From Pseudomonas nitroreducens (GTDB lineage Bacteria > Pseudomonadota > Gammaproteobacteria > Pseudomonadales > Pseudomonadaceae): a stretch of DNA of 64,000 bases. The notes beneath the pieces are model-generated. The model did not search any database and was not told the DNA's origin. It saw only the letters and a list, made by a program, of their open reading frames with translations. Made by a program: the position numbers and the translations under genes. The stretch's first letter is position 1; each line of letters opens with the position of its first letter. Positions 26,396 through 35,428 of the stretch are shown here, piece after piece. The DNA lies in assembly GCF_024170165.1 (NCBI RefSeq), contig NZ_JALJXP010000004.1, forward strand, positions 124,001 to 188,000, in the 5' to 3' direction.

Positions 26396-27298
26396 TCAAA
26401 GGGCTTCCTTGCGCCGCCACTGCGGCAGGCCGATCAGCACCACGGCGCTGATGATCACCGCCATCGCCAGGGATTCGGCGAGGCCGATGTGCTCGCCGGC
26501 GAACACCACGCCGAGCATCACCGCCACCGCAGGATTCACATAGGCATAGCTGGTGGCGGCTGCCGGGCGCACGTTGGCCAGCAGGTACATGTAGGCGCTG
26601 AAGGCGATGATCGAGCCGAACACCACCAGATAGGCCAGCGCACCCCATCCCGCGGCCGTGGGCATCTGCTCCATGCGCTCGCCCGTGAGGAAGCTGCCCA
26701 GCAGCAGCACGCCACCGCCCACCAGCATTTCCACCGCGCTGGCCATGGCGCCAGCGGGCAGGTCCAGGCGCCGGCTCCACACCGAGCCGAAGGCCCAGGT
26801 CGCAGCCGCGAAGATAATCAGCGCCGCACCCGCCGGGCTGCCCTGCAGGTTCGAACCGAGGTTGAGCAGCACGATGCCGAACAGGCCTAGGGCGATGCCG
26901 GCCCATTCCAGCGCGTTGGTCCTGTTACCGAAGAAGCGCCCGAACACCAGGGTGAACAGCGGCACGGTCGCCACCGCCAACGCCGCCACGCCCGAAGCCA
27001 CGCCCCAGTGCTCGGCCACCGTGACCCCGCCATTGCCGCAGCTCAGCAGGAGGATGCCGATGGCCCCCGCCGACAGGCATTGCCTGAGCGTCGGCATTGG
27101 CGCGCCGCGCGAGAGCATCCAGACGAACAGGATCGCCCCGGCAATGATGAAGCGGCAGCCGGCCATCAGCATCGGCGGCCAGGACTCGACCCCGATGCGG
27201 ATCACCAGATAGGTCGAGCCCCAGATGAAGTAGAGGGCGAAGAAGGCAGCGATCAGGGTCAGTGAGACGCGGGCTCTGGGCATGGGCAGGGTGGTCAT
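26396..27298 (-). CDS. EamA/DMT family exporter
   Basis: A 300-residue membrane protein with ten helices in two EamA repeats, of the YedA/RhtA-like drug/metabolite branch. FIWGSTYLVIRIG near the N-terminus is the family signature. Members export amino acids or other metabolites. The Lrp-type gene transcribed away from it is a likely regulator and hints at an amino acid as substrate. The start at 27298 (MTTLPMPR) is chosen because an upstream start would add twelve unusual residues. Confidence 0.78.
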   Translation of the reverse strand: MTTLPMPRARVSLTLIAAFFALYFIWGSTYLVIRIGVESWPPMLMAGCRFIIAGAILFVWMLSRGAPMPTLRQCLSAGAIGILLLSCGNGGVTVAEHWGVASGVAALAVATVPLFTLVFGRFFGNRTNALEWAGIALGLFGIVLLNLGSNLQGSPAGAALIIFAAATWAFGSVWSRRLDLPAGAMASAVEMLVGGGVLLLGSFLTGERMEQMPTAAGWGALAYLVVFGSIIAFSAYMYLLANVRPAAATSYAYVNPAVAVMLGVVFAGEHIGLAESLAMAVIISAVVLIGLPQWRRKEAL

Positions 27299-27449
27299 GG
27301 GAGGGGGCTCGACAAGGCAGGCAGGGCGATTCATTTTATGCAGGTCAATCGCCCCGGATAAGGCACAGACAACGCCATTACGGGCATAACACTTTTCTTT
27401 CGATGGATTTTCACAAGGCTCGCCGTCGAATAAAAACCGGAGTCATTGC

Positions 27450-27893
27450 ATGGACAAGTACGACCGCGCGCTGCTCGCCGCCCTGCTCGAAGACGGCCGC
27501 CTGTCCTTCGCCGAACTGGCCCGGCGGATCAACCTCTCCCCGCCTGCCGTGGCCGATCGCGTAGCGCGCCTGGAGGCCGAAGGAGTGATCACCGGGTACC
27601 ACGCCAGCGTAGACCTGTCGAAGATGGGCCGCTCGATCCAGTGCCTGATCGAAATGCGCCTGAACGACCACCGCAGCAAGACCATGCTCGACCCGCTGCT
27701 GGAGATCCCGCAGATCATCGACTGCTACCGCATCACCGGCGAGGCCTGCGTGATGCTCAAGGTGGCGGTCAGCTGCACCCAGGAGCTGGAGGAGCTGATC
27801 GATCGCCTCGCCCAGTTCGGCACCAGCAAGACCTCGCTGGTGCTGTCCACGCCCTTCTCGCGGCGTATCCATCCCGGCATGTTGCAGGGCTAG
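27450..27893 (+). CDS. Lrp/AsnC family transcriptional regulator
   Basis: A 147-residue regulator. The N-terminal winged helix-turn-helix spans about residues 3-55 (LAALLEDGRLSFAELARRIN, then SPPAVADRVARLEAEG). The C-terminal RAM domain (about 65-140) binds amino acid effectors. It is divergent from the EamA exporter, with about 150 bases between the two starts, so it probably controls that exporter and itself. Confidence 0.85.
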   Translation: MDKYDRALLAALLEDGRLSFAELARRINLSPPAVADRVARLEAEGVITGYHASVDLSKMGRSIQCLIEMRLNDHRSKTMLDPLLEIPQIIDCYRITGEACVMLKVAVSCTQELEELIDRLAQFGTSKTSLVLSTPFSRRIHPGMLQG

Positions 27894-27901
27894 CGACGAT
27901 A

Positions 27902-28063
27902 TCCCTATAGGAGCGGGCCTATGGGGCGCCCCTGCAGGAGAGTTCAGTGCGTGCCGGTGGGGATATTGTTGGACGGCCGGAAATATCTCTAGAAGGAAAT
28001 TGCACACGCCGCTTTCGTAGGCGCGGACTTTGTCCGCGATCGCGGGCATGGCCCGCTCCTACA
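27902..28063. repeat. REP-like hairpins between Lrp and thiolase genes
   Basis: Contains a GTAGGCGCGGACTTTGTCCG hairpin followed by ATCGCGGGCATGGCCCGC and CTCCTACAG (28016-28063), a variant of family A with the ends GTAGG and CCTAC kept. A weaker related stretch (ATAGGAGCGGGCC) lies at about 27906. No coding sequence is apparent in this gap. Confidence 0.6.
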
Positions 28064-28097
28064 GGAGTGCTGCGCTCTGCTCGCTCTCCCGGCGGAT

Positions 28098-28131
28098 AAA
28101 AAAAGGCGGCGCCGCTCGCGCGGTGCCGCCT
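28098..28131 (-). terminator. Rho-independent terminator after the thiolase gene
   Basis: On the minus strand GGCGGCACCGC pairs with GCGGCGCCGCC and is followed by seven T. A second perfect hairpin, GCGGGACCG/CGGTCCCGC (28154-28179), lies between it and the thiolase stop. Confidence 0.8.
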
Positions 28132-28188
28132 GAAGTCACGGAGTTGCTACATCGCGGGACCGAAAAACATCGGTCCCGCTGTATTGGA

Positions 28189-29466
28189 TTACCGTTCGAT
28201 GATCGCGGTCACACCCTGACCGCCCGCCGCGCAGATGGAGATCAGCCCGCGCCCCTTGCCAGCGCCGTCCAGCAGCTTGGCCAGGTTGGCGACGATGCGC
28301 CCGCCGGTGGCGGCAAAAGGGTGGCCGGCGGCCAGCGAGCTGCCCTTGACGTTGAGCTTGCTGCGGTCGATGGAGCCCAGCGGCGCGTCGAGGCCCAGGC
28401 GGGTCTTGCAGTACTCCGGGTCCTCCCAGGCCTTGAGCGTGCACAGCACCTGCGCGGCGAAGGCTTCGTGGATTTCGTAGAAGTCGAAGTCCTGCAGGGT
28501 CAGGCCGTTGCGCGCGAGCAGGCGTGGCACGGCGTAAACCGGCGCCATCAGCAGCCCCTCGTGGCCGCCGACGAAATCCACTGCCGCCGCTTCACCATCC
28601 TTGAAGTACGCCAGGATCGGCAGGCCGCGCTCCTTCGCCCACTCCTCGCTGGCCAGCAGCACCACCGAGGCACCATCGGTCAGCGGCGTCGAGTTGGCCG
28701 CCGTCAGCGTGCCGCGCGAGCCGCGCTCGAATACCGGCTTCAAGGTGCCGATCTTCTCCAGGTTGATGTCCGGACGCAGGTTCTGGTCGCGCACCAGGCC
28801 GCGGAACGGCGTCATCAGGTCGTTCTGCCAGCCCTCGTCATAAGCCGCCGCCAGCTTGTGGTGACTCTCGTAGGCCAGTTTGTCCTGCTCGTCGCGGGGG
28901 ATGGCCCAGGTCTGCGCCATCAGCTCGCAGTGTTCGCCCATCGACAGCCCGGTACGCGGCTCGCCGTTCTTCGGGATGTGCGGCATCAGGTGGCGCGGGC
29001 GGATTTTCAGCAGGCTCCTGATCTTCTCGCCGTTGGACTTGCCGCGGTTGGCTTCCAGCAGGATCTTGCGCAGCCCTTCGTTGACGCCGATGGGTGCGTC
29101 GGAGGTGGTGTCCACGCCGCCGGCGATGCCGCAGTCGATCTGCCCGAGGGCGATCTTGTTGGCCACCAGGATCGCCGCTTCCAGGCCGGTGCCGCAGGCC
29201 TGCTGGATGTCATAGGCCGGGGTTTCCGGGGCCAGGCGCGTGCCCAGTACGCACTCGCGGGTCAGGTTGAAGTCGCGCGAATGCTTGAGCACCGCGCCGG
29301 CGACCACTTCGCCCAGGCGTTCGCCGTGCAGCTTGTAGCGCTCGATCAGCCCGTCCAGCGCGGAGGTCAGCATCTCCTGGTTGCTCGCCGTGGCATACAC
29401 GGTGTTGGAGCGGGCGAAGGGAATACGGTTGCCGCCGACGATGGCGACCCGGCGCAGTTGGGTCAT
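28189..29466 (-). CDS. Acetyl-CoA C-acyltransferase (thiolase)
   Basis: A 425-residue thiolase of the FadI-like long type. The acylation cysteine is in QQACGTGLEA (about residue 90). The C-terminal GHPFAATGGR and CAAGGQG segments carry the catalytic His and second Cys. It joins or splits acyl-CoA and acetyl-CoA. It is divergent from a FabG-type reductase gene with a MaoC-type hydratase nearby, so the three could act in one fatty acid or (R)-3-hydroxyacyl pathway under the adjacent AraC regulator. Confidence 0.85.
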   Translation of the reverse strand: MTQLRRVAIVGGNRIPFARSNTVYATASNQEMLTSALDGLIERYKLHGERLGEVVAGAVLKHSRDFNLTRECVLGTRLAPETPAYDIQQACGTGLEAAILVANKIALGQIDCGIAGGVDTTSDAPIGVNEGLRKILLEANRGKSNGEKIRSLLKIRPRHLMPHIPKNGEPRTGLSMGEHCELMAQTWAIPRDEQDKLAYESHHKLAAAYDEGWQNDLMTPFRGLVRDQNLRPDINLEKIGTLKPVFERGSRGTLTAANSTPLTDGASVVLLASEEWAKERGLPILAYFKDGEAAAVDFVGGHEGLLMAPVYAVPRLLARNGLTLQDFDFYEIHEAFAAQVLCTLKAWEDPEYCKTRLGLDAPLGSIDRSKLNVKGSSLAAGHPFAATGGRIVANLAKLLDGAGKGRGLISICAAGGQGVTAIIER

Positions 29467-29632
29467 GCAGGGCTCCTGAGAATGAGCGTTGAAGTGCGGT
29501 CAAGGCTAACCTTAGCCGCTTGTGTCGCATTGGCCGCCCCGCCGTTGCGCAGGTCAGCGCGGTCAATTGCGCCGAACCCGCCGCTGCGTAGAGTGGTCAG
29601 CACTTTAGAGACCCTGTGCAGGAGCCCGTTCC

Positions 29633-30988
29633 ATGACCGATCGCTACATCGCCTTCGCCAACTCCAACGTCGGCCGCCGCCTGGTCGGAGCCCTCGGCCT
29701 GCCCGCGCCGGTCCGCCTGGAGCGCTGGAGCGCCGGGCGCACGCGACCGGTGGACGGGGCGCTGCTGCTCGGCGGTGAGGGCAACCTGAACGAGGCGGTG
29801 CTGCCCTTCGCCGAGCGCCTGACCGACGCGCTGTTCTCCTTCAGCGACGGCCAGTACGGCCTGCCACGCTGGACCGCCGAGCATGGGCCGAAGCTCAAGG
29901 CCATCGTCTTCGACGCCAGCGGCCTGAGCCGTTTCGAGCAGACCCTCGAGCTGCGCACCTTCTTCCAGGGCGCCCTCAAGGGCCTGGATAAATGCCCGCA
30001 TGTGGTGATCCTCGGCCGCGCGCCGGAGTCGCTCAAGGACCCCATCGCCGCCAGCGTGCAGCGCAGCCTGGAAGGCTTCAGCCGCTCCCTGGGCAAGGAA
30101 ATCCGCCGCGGTGGCAACGTGCAGCTGGTGTACGTCGGCAAGGGCGCCGAGGACCAGCTCGAAGGCGCGCTGCGCTTCTTCCTCTCGCCCAAGAGTGCCT
30201 ACGTATCCGGTCAGGTGGTGCGCCTGTCCGCCTATGACAAGCAGGTGCAGGACTGGAGCCGCCCGCTGGTGGGCAAGCGCGCGCTGGTGACCGGCGCCGC
30301 CCGTGGCATCGGCGCAGCCATCGCCGAGACCCTCGCCCGTGACGGCGCCGAAGTGGTACTGCTGGACGTGCCGCCGGCCAAGGAAGCCCTCGACGCGCTG
30401 GCCGCGCGCCTGGGCGGCCGTGGCGTAGCGCTGGACATCTGCGCCGCCGACGCCGGCGCGCAGCTGGTCGAGGCGCTGCCCGAGGGCGTCGATATCCTGG
30501 TGCACAACGCCGGCATCACCCGCGACAAGACCGTCGCCAAGATGAGCGAAGCGTTCTGGAACTCGGTGATCGAGGTGAACCTCAAGGCCCCGCAGGTGCT
30601 GACCCAGGCCCTGCTGGACGCCGGCAAGCTGCACGACGACGGCCGCGTGGTGCTGCTCGCCTCCATCAGCGGCATCGCCGGCAACATGGGCCAGACCAAC
30701 TATGCGGTGAGCAAGGCCGGGCTGATCGGCCTGGCGCAGGCCTGGGCGCCGGCGCTGGGCAAGAAGGGCATCAGCATCAACGCAGTGGCGCCGGGCTTCA
30801 TCGAGACCCAGATGACCGCCGCCATCCCGCTGACCATCCGCGAGGCCGGCCGGCGCATGAACTCCATGGGCCAGGGCGGCCTGCCGCAGGACGTCGCCGA
30901 AGCCGTGGCCTGGTTCGCCCAGCCGGGTTCGGGCGCGGTGAGCGGGCAGGTGCTGCGTGTCTGCGGGCAGAGCTTGCTGGGTGCGTGA
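29633..30988 (+). CDS. 3-oxoacyl-ACP/CoA reductase, FabG4-like
   Basis: A 451-residue two-part protein. The first 200 or so residues form a non-catalytic flavodoxin-like domain. The second part is a short-chain dehydrogenase with the NAD(P)-binding motif TGAARGIG and the active-site pair in TNYAVSKAG. This long layout is that of HMWFabG (FabG4), which reduces 3-oxoacyl-CoA or ACP with NADH. It is divergent from the thiolase with about 166 bases between starts. Confidence 0.85.
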   Translation: MTDRYIAFANSNVGRRLVGALGLPAPVRLERWSAGRTRPVDGALLLGGEGNLNEAVLPFAERLTDALFSFSDGQYGLPRWTAEHGPKLKAIVFDASGLSRFEQTLELRTFFQGALKGLDKCPHVVILGRAPESLKDPIAASVQRSLEGFSRSLGKEIRRGGNVQLVYVGKGAEDQLEGALRFFLSPKSAYVSGQVVRLSAYDKQVQDWSRPLVGKRALVTGAARGIGAAIAETLARDGAEVVLLDVPPAKEALDALAARLGGRGVALDICAADAGAQLVEALPEGVDILVHNAGITRDKTVAKMSEAFWNSVIEVNLKAPQVLTQALLDAGKLHDDGRVVLLASISGIAGNMGQTNYAVSKAGLIGLAQAWAPALGKKGISINAVAPGFIETQMTAAIPLTIREAGRRMNSMGQGGLPQDVAEAVAWFAQPGSGAVSGQVLRVCGQSLLGA

Positions 30989-31035
30989 TCCGGCATGGCC
31001 AGCTTGTACAACAGCCCCGTACCTCGATCTTCGAT

Positions 31036-31106
31036 GTAGGGCGCATAACGCCTACGGCGTTATCCGCCGTCGTGGCGGATAACCCGTTCCGGGTTATTCG
31101 CCCTAC
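31036..31106. repeat. Family B palindromic repeat
   Basis: GTAGGGCGCATAACGCC at the left, GGCGTTATCCGCC and GGCGGATAACC in the middle, GTTATTCGCCCTAC at the right. Almost the same as the unit at 21163. It lies between the convergent reductase and EF-hand genes. Confidence 0.8.
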
Positions 31107-31122
31107 GGGTGCCAGCGCTCAA

Positions 31123-31527
31123 TCACCCCCGCGCCGCCACCAGTTCGCGGAACTCTTCTGCACTCACCCGGTGATCGCCGTCCAGGTCTGCACGCACGAT
31201 CAGCGCCGGTTCCTGGGTCATGAACTCCGCCTGGCTGACCTTGCCGTCGCCATCCCGGTCCGGCCAGGCAATGGCGTTGGGGGAGACGTTCACGCCGGGG
31301 TTGGGCGGGGTCACTTCTTCGCGGGTGAGCAGGCCATCCTGATTGCGATCCAGCCGGTGGAACATGCGCACGCGCATCGCGGACAGGTCATCAGCCTCGA
31401 TATAGCCGCTGCCATCGCGGTCCAGACGGGAGAACGCCGTCTGCTCCATTTCCCCTGCCACTGCATACGGCGCGCTCAGCAGCAGGACGGCGGACAGCAG
31501 CAGGGGCTGGCGGATTCGGCTTTGCAT
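31123..31527 (-). CDS. Secreted EF-hand calcium-binding protein
   Basis: A 134-residue protein with a signal peptide (about 1-24, ending AVAG) and four EF-hand loops: DRDGSGYIEADD, DRNQDGLLTREE, DRDGDGKVSQAE and DLDGDHRVSAEE. It should bind calcium in the periplasm. No partner gene is evident. The function is unknown; relatives in Pseudomonas are linked to calcium sensing. Confidence 0.8.
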   Translation of the reverse strand: MQSRIRQPLLLSAVLLLSAPYAVAGEMEQTAFSRLDRDGSGYIEADDLSAMRVRMFHRLDRNQDGLLTREEVTPPNPGVNVSPNAIAWPDRDGDGKVSQAEFMTQEPALIVRADLDGDHRVSAEEFRELVAARG

Positions 31528-31591
31528 CGGTGACTCCTTGAATGGGGAAGACCGGCAAAGCCTATCCAGAGGCCGACTCGAATCGGTTCGA

Positions 31592-32599
31592 TCACTCCGC
31601 CGGCGGTTGCGGGCGACCGCGGCGGCGGAACTCCACGGGGGTCTCGCCGACCCAGCGCTTGAAGGCGCGGTAGAAGGTGCTCGGCTCGGAGAAGCCGGTG
31701 CGCTCGACGATCACCTCGATGCGTTCGTCGGTCTTGAGCAGCAGCTCCTTGGCCAGGCGACAGCGGTAGTCGGTGACCAGGTCGTTGAAGCGCACCCCGG
31801 CCATGGCCAGGCGCTCGCGCAGGCGCCGGGCCGGCATGTCGAGACGGGCGGCGACCTGCTCCAGGGTCGCGCCGCCATCCACCAGCAGCACGCCGATCAG
31901 CTCGCGCACCTTGCGCACCAGGTCCAGCCGCTCCACTTCCGCCAGTTGCCGGCGCGCCAGGGACTCGTGCATGCGCAGCAGTTCCGGCGCGGCGTGGCGC
32001 GAGGGCTTCTCCAGCACTTCGGCGTCGAACACCAGCGCATAGCGATCAGCGCCCAGTACCGCCGGGCAACCGTAGACCTCGCGGTAACGCTCGGCGGGCG
32101 CACCTTCCTCGTGCATCAGCTGCACTTGCTGGGGTTTGAAGTCGCCCTCGGTAAGCGCCTGGAACAGGCGCACCACCGCACCGGCGAGCATTTCGGGGAA
32201 GTGCCGGTTGGTCCCGGCGCTATGGCCGAGCAGCAGCACGGCCTTTTCGCCCTCCACTTCCAGGCGGGCGTTGAGGGTGTCGGAGAGCAGGCGTACGTAA
32301 CGCAGCGCGTGGCGCAGGCCTTCGCCGAAAGTGGCGCTGGAGAGGAACAGGTACTCCAGCAGCAGGCCATGGAAGGCGGGCAGGTGGCCGGCCAGATAGA
32401 GGCCGACGTGCTCTTCGCCGCACTCTTCGGCGGCCGCCTTCCAGAACAGGTTCTGTGCGCTGTGGGGGAATCGTCCGGCAGGCAGGCTGCCGGCAGGCAG
32501 GCCGACGCGAGCCAGCACGCGGTCAGGGTCGGTACCGCTGGCGCGCAGGGCGTCGATCACCGGGCGCATCAGCGCCACATCGTCGGTCAGATCACGCAT
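31592..32599 (-). CDS. AraC family transcriptional regulator
   Basis: A 335-residue regulator of the OruR/ArgR-like AraC type. Residues 1-200 form the N-terminal Arabinose_bd-like domain. The C-terminal part has two helix-turn-helix units ending FSEPSTFYRAFKRWVGETPVEF (quoted in part as STFYRAFKRWVG). It lies between the FabG-type reductase and the MaoC-type gene and is divergent from the latter, so it probably controls this lipid cluster. Confidence 0.85.
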   Translation of the reverse strand: MRDLTDDVALMRPVIDALRASGTDPDRVLARVGLPAGSLPAGRFPHSAQNLFWKAAAEECGEEHVGLYLAGHLPAFHGLLLEYLFLSSATFGEGLRHALRYVRLLSDTLNARLEVEGEKAVLLLGHSAGTNRHFPEMLAGAVVRLFQALTEGDFKPQQVQLMHEEGAPAERYREVYGCPAVLGADRYALVFDAEVLEKPSRHAAPELLRMHESLARRQLAEVERLDLVRKVRELIGVLLVDGGATLEQVAARLDMPARRLRERLAMAGVRFNDLVTDYRCRLAKELLLKTDERIEVIVERTGFSEPSTFYRAFKRWVGETPVEFRRRGRPQPPAE

Positions 32600-32804
32600 G
32601 GTGTTTTTTCTAGTTATCCATGAGGCGGGCCCATCTTAGGCAGCTTTCCTATCGCCCCTCAAGAGAATCAGGAACCAGCGTGCGGGAAATATCCGAGCTA
32701 TCGGACGGTCACATTGACTTGCCTGCCGCGCACCGCGTTGCCACGGCCAATGCCCGCCAGTGACCGGCGGCTAAGCTGAGTGAATATTCGTCAGGAGATA
32801 CCCG

Positions 32805-33662
32805 ATGCCCCGCGATTGGCTTGACCTGTCCGCCCCACCCGCCCTCACCGGCCTGTTCGCCCGCGCCGCCGTACGCCGCGGCGTGCGTGGCCGCAGCCTG
32901 CCGACACGCGGCCTGCGCTGCCCGGTCACGGTCGACCCGAAGCACCTGGAGCGCTACCGCAAGGTCTGCGGCTTCGCCGACAACCACCTGCTGCCGCCGA
33001 CCTACCCGCATATCCTCGCCTTCGGCCTGCAGATGGGCCTGCTGACGGACGCACGCTTCCCCTTCCCGCTGCTGGGCCTGGTGCACCTGGAAAACCGTAT
33101 CAGCGTGTTGCGCCCGCTCGGCGGCCTGGGACCGTTCAATGTCAGCGTGCGGGTGGATGACCTGCAGCCCCACGAGAAGGGCGTGACCTTCAGCATCATC
33201 ACCCAGCTGCACGACCAGCTCGGGCTGCTCTGGGAGGGCGACAGCCGCATCCTGTTCCGCGGCATGCGCCTGGACGGCACGCCGCCGACCCGCGAAGAGG
33301 TGACCGAGCTGCCGCTGGAGCAGATCGACGCCTGGAACTGCCCGGCGGACATCGGCCGGCGCTACGCCCGCGTGGCCGGCGACTACAACCCGATCCACCT
33401 GTCGGCCGCCAGCGCCAAGCTGTTCGGTTTCCCCCGCGCCATCGCCCACGGCCTGTGGAACAAGGCGCGCAGCCTGGCCGCCCTGGGCGAGCGCCTGCCG
33501 ATGGCCGGCTATCGGGTCGACGTGCGCTTCCAGAAGCCGGTGCTGCTGCCCTCCCAGGTCAACCTGCTGGCCAGTGATGCAGCACCCTCCGGGCAGTTCA
33601 GCCTGCGCGGCAAGGACGGCCTGCCGCACATGGCCGGCAGCTGGAGCCCGCTGGACGTTTGA
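32805..33662 (+). CDS. MaoC-like hydratase (hot-dog fold)
   Basis: A 285-residue protein with a degenerate N-terminal hot-dog half and an active C-terminal MaoC half. The hydratase-2 motif GDYNPIH (about 193-199) with FGFPRAIAHG provides the catalytic Asp and His. Family members hydrate trans-2-enoyl-CoA to (R)-3-hydroxyacyl-CoA. Together with the FabG4-like reductase and thiolase nearby this would make a full set for interconverting 3-hydroxyacyl-CoA intermediates. Confidence 0.8.
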   Translation: MPRDWLDLSAPPALTGLFARAAVRRGVRGRSLPTRGLRCPVTVDPKHLERYRKVCGFADNHLLPPTYPHILAFGLQMGLLTDARFPFPLLGLVHLENRISVLRPLGGLGPFNVSVRVDDLQPHEKGVTFSIITQLHDQLGLLWEGDSRILFRGMRLDGTPPTREEVTELPLEQIDAWNCPADIGRRYARVAGDYNPIHLSAASAKLFGFPRAIAHGLWNKARSLAALGERLPMAGYRVDVRFQKPVLLPSQVNLLASDAAPSGQFSLRGKDGLPHMAGSWSPLDV

Positions 33663-33680
33663 CGCGCCAGGCTTGAAGCT

Positions 33681-33704
33681 ATGGGGCTCACGTTGGAGCC
33701 CCAT
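33681..33704 (+). promoter_or_regulatory. Hairpin covering the ribosome binding site of the MazG-like gene
   Basis: ATGGGGCTC and GAGCCCCAT are perfect arms with a six-base loop. The only Shine-Dalgarno candidate, GGAG, lies in the right arm, 10 bases before ATG 33709. The hairpin could end the upstream message or limit translation of the gene that follows. Confidence 0.5.
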
Positions 33705-33708
33705 CTGC

Positions 33709-34026
33709 ATGAACCTCGAAGCCATCACCGCGCGCCTGCACGCCATCCGCGACCACAACGACTGGAGTCGCTTCCACAGCCCGAAGAACCTGGCCATGGC
33801 GGCCAGCGTGGAAATGGCCGAACTGGTGGAAATCTTCCAGTGGCTGCGCGAGGACGAATCACGCCAGCTGTCGCCGGAGCAGCTCGCCCATGCCGGCCAG
33901 GAAGTCGGAGACATCGTCCTCTACCTGCTGCTGATGTGCGCGGAACTGGGCATCGACATGGACCAGGCGGTGCTCGCCAAGTTGGCCGACAGCGAGCGGC
34001 GCTTCATCGAAGGGGGCGCCAAGTGA
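33709..34026 (+). CDS. MazG-like nucleotide pyrophosphohydrolase
   Basis: A 105-residue all-alpha NTP pyrophosphatase of the RS21-C6/dCTPase type. The metal-binding acids are in SVEMAELVEIFQW (about 31-43) and QEVGDIVLYL (about 63-72). It should hydrolyse a non-standard or deoxy NTP to the monophosphate. The gene overlaps the cmoM-like gene by 4 bases. Start 33709 is taken because residues from MNLEAITARL match the family from the first helix. Confidence 0.82.
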   Translation: MNLEAITARLHAIRDHNDWSRFHSPKNLAMAASVEMAELVEIFQWLREDESRQLSPEQLAHAGQEVGDIVLYLLLMCAELGIDMDQAVLAKLADSERRFIEGGAK

Positions 34027-34793
34027 GCGATTCCCCGAAGACCGGCGACCGCCATTTCGACGAACTGGCCACGCGCTTCGCCGAGAAGATCTACGGCGGT
34101 GCCAAGGGCGCCATCCGCCTCGCCGTGCTGCAGGCCGACCTCGCCGAAGCGCTGCCCGATCGCCCACTGCGCGTGCTGGATATCGGCGCGGGGCTGGGCC
34201 ACATGTCGCTGTGGCTGGCCGGGCGCGGCCACGACGTCACCCTCGCCGAACCCGCCGCGCCGATGCTCGAAGGCGCGCGCCAGCGCTTCGAAGAGGCCGG
34301 CCTGCAGGCCACCTTCATCGCCGCGCCCTGGCAGGACCTGCTCGGCCAGCTCAATGAACCCTATGACCTGGTGATCTGCCACGCCGTGCTGGAATGGCTG
34401 GCCGAACCGCTGGCCATCCTGCCCGTGCTGCACCAGCTGACCCGCGCCGACGGCTGGCTGTCCCTGGCCTTCTACAACCGCGATGCGCTGATCTACCGCA
34501 ACCTGCTCAAGGGCCACTTCCGCAAACTGCGCAAGAACCGCTTCTCCGGTGAAGGCCAGAGCCTGACCCCACAGGAACCGCTCGACCCGCGCGTACTCGA
34601 AGCTGCCATGTCCGGGCACTGGAACATCCAGGCGCGCAGCGGCGTGCGGGTGTTCCACGACTACATGCCGGTGGAGTTCCAGCACAAGGCCGAGCCGCTG
34701 GACCTGGTGGAGATGGAGCTGCAATACCGTCGCCACCCCGCCTTCGCCGGCCTCGGCCGCTACCTGCACTGGCTGTGCCAGCCGCAGGATTAG
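34023..34793 (+). CDS. cmoM: tRNA 5-carboxymethoxyuridine methyltransferase
   Basis: A 256-residue class I SAM methyltransferase. The SAM site is VLDIGAGLGHMS (about 48-59), and CHAVLEWL is motif IV-like. FYNRDALIYRNLLKGHFRKL is quoted in part as DALIYRNLLKG, typical of CmoM, which methylates cmo5U34 in tRNA to mcmo5U. Length equals E. coli CmoM. The GTG start overlaps the stop of the previous gene (GTGA). Confidence 0.85.
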   Translation: MSDSPKTGDRHFDELATRFAEKIYGGAKGAIRLAVLQADLAEALPDRPLRVLDIGAGLGHMSLWLAGRGHDVTLAEPAAPMLEGARQRFEEAGLQATFIAAPWQDLLGQLNEPYDLVICHAVLEWLAEPLAILPVLHQLTRADGWLSLAFYNRDALIYRNLLKGHFRKLRKNRFSGEGQSLTPQEPLDPRVLEAAMSGHWNIQARSGVRVFHDYMPVEFQHKAEPLDLVEMELQYRRHPAFAGLGRYLHWLCQPQD

Positions 34794-34846
34794 GTGCATA
34801 GTTGCCACTGCGCACGCCTTACCAAACCGGCGTGCGGGAGTCCGTC

Positions 34847-35428
34847 ATGCCGCGTTACCTGTTGATCCTGCCGCTGCTCACTGCCCTGGCCGCCTGCCAG
34901 GGCCAGAACCCCTACAGCAACACCTCGCTGCCAATCCCACCCGCACCCGCGCAGGCCGCCAACCCCGGCCTCGACCCCGGCAGCTACCCGGCCCCGCCAC
35001 TGGACTACGGGCGCTACCGCTCCTGGAGCTGGGTGGACGGCAGCGGTTTCGGCGGCCCGTTGCAGGACGCGGTCAGCGAAGCCCTCGACCAGCGCGGCCT
35101 GCGCCCGGCGCGCGCGAATGCCCCGGCGGACCTGACCGTCAGCGCCCATCTATCCAGCGAGCAGCGCACCCGTCAGACCACCGACTATTACGGCGGCGGC
35201 TACTACGGTGGCTGGAACGATCCCTGGTACGGCGGCGCTTCCTACCCCGTCACCCGCACTTACGTGGTCACCGTCAGCGTGGTGCGCATCGCCCTGTTCG
35301 ACGCCCATAACCACCAGGAAATCTGGAGCGGCAGCGCCGAATACGAAAACGCCAGCAGCCAGACCGACCAGGCCCGCGCCCTGCGCGAAGCCGCGCGCAA
35401 GGCCATGGACGGTTACCCGCCGGGCTGA
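34847..35428 (+). CDS. DUF4136 lipoprotein
   Basis: A 193-residue lipoprotein (lipid on Cys17, LAAC). After a Pro-rich linker comes the DUF4136 domain ([24 protein letters not shown]), with a Gly/Tyr/Trp-rich loop GGGYYGGW and the terminal [10 protein letters not shown] helix. Function unknown; probably outer-membrane-anchored. A paralogue lies at 36472. The 3' end overlaps the convergent GDPD-like gene by 16 bases. Confidence 0.78.
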   Translation: MPRYLLILPLLTALAACQGQNPYSNTSLPIPPAPAQAANPGLDPGSYPAPPLDYGRYRSWSWVDGSGFGGPLQDAVSEALDQRGLRPARANAPADLTVSAHLSSEQRTRQTTDYYGGGYYGGWNDPWYGGASYPVTRTYVVTVSVVRIALFDAHNHQEIWSGSAEYENASSQTDQARALREAARKAMDGYPPG

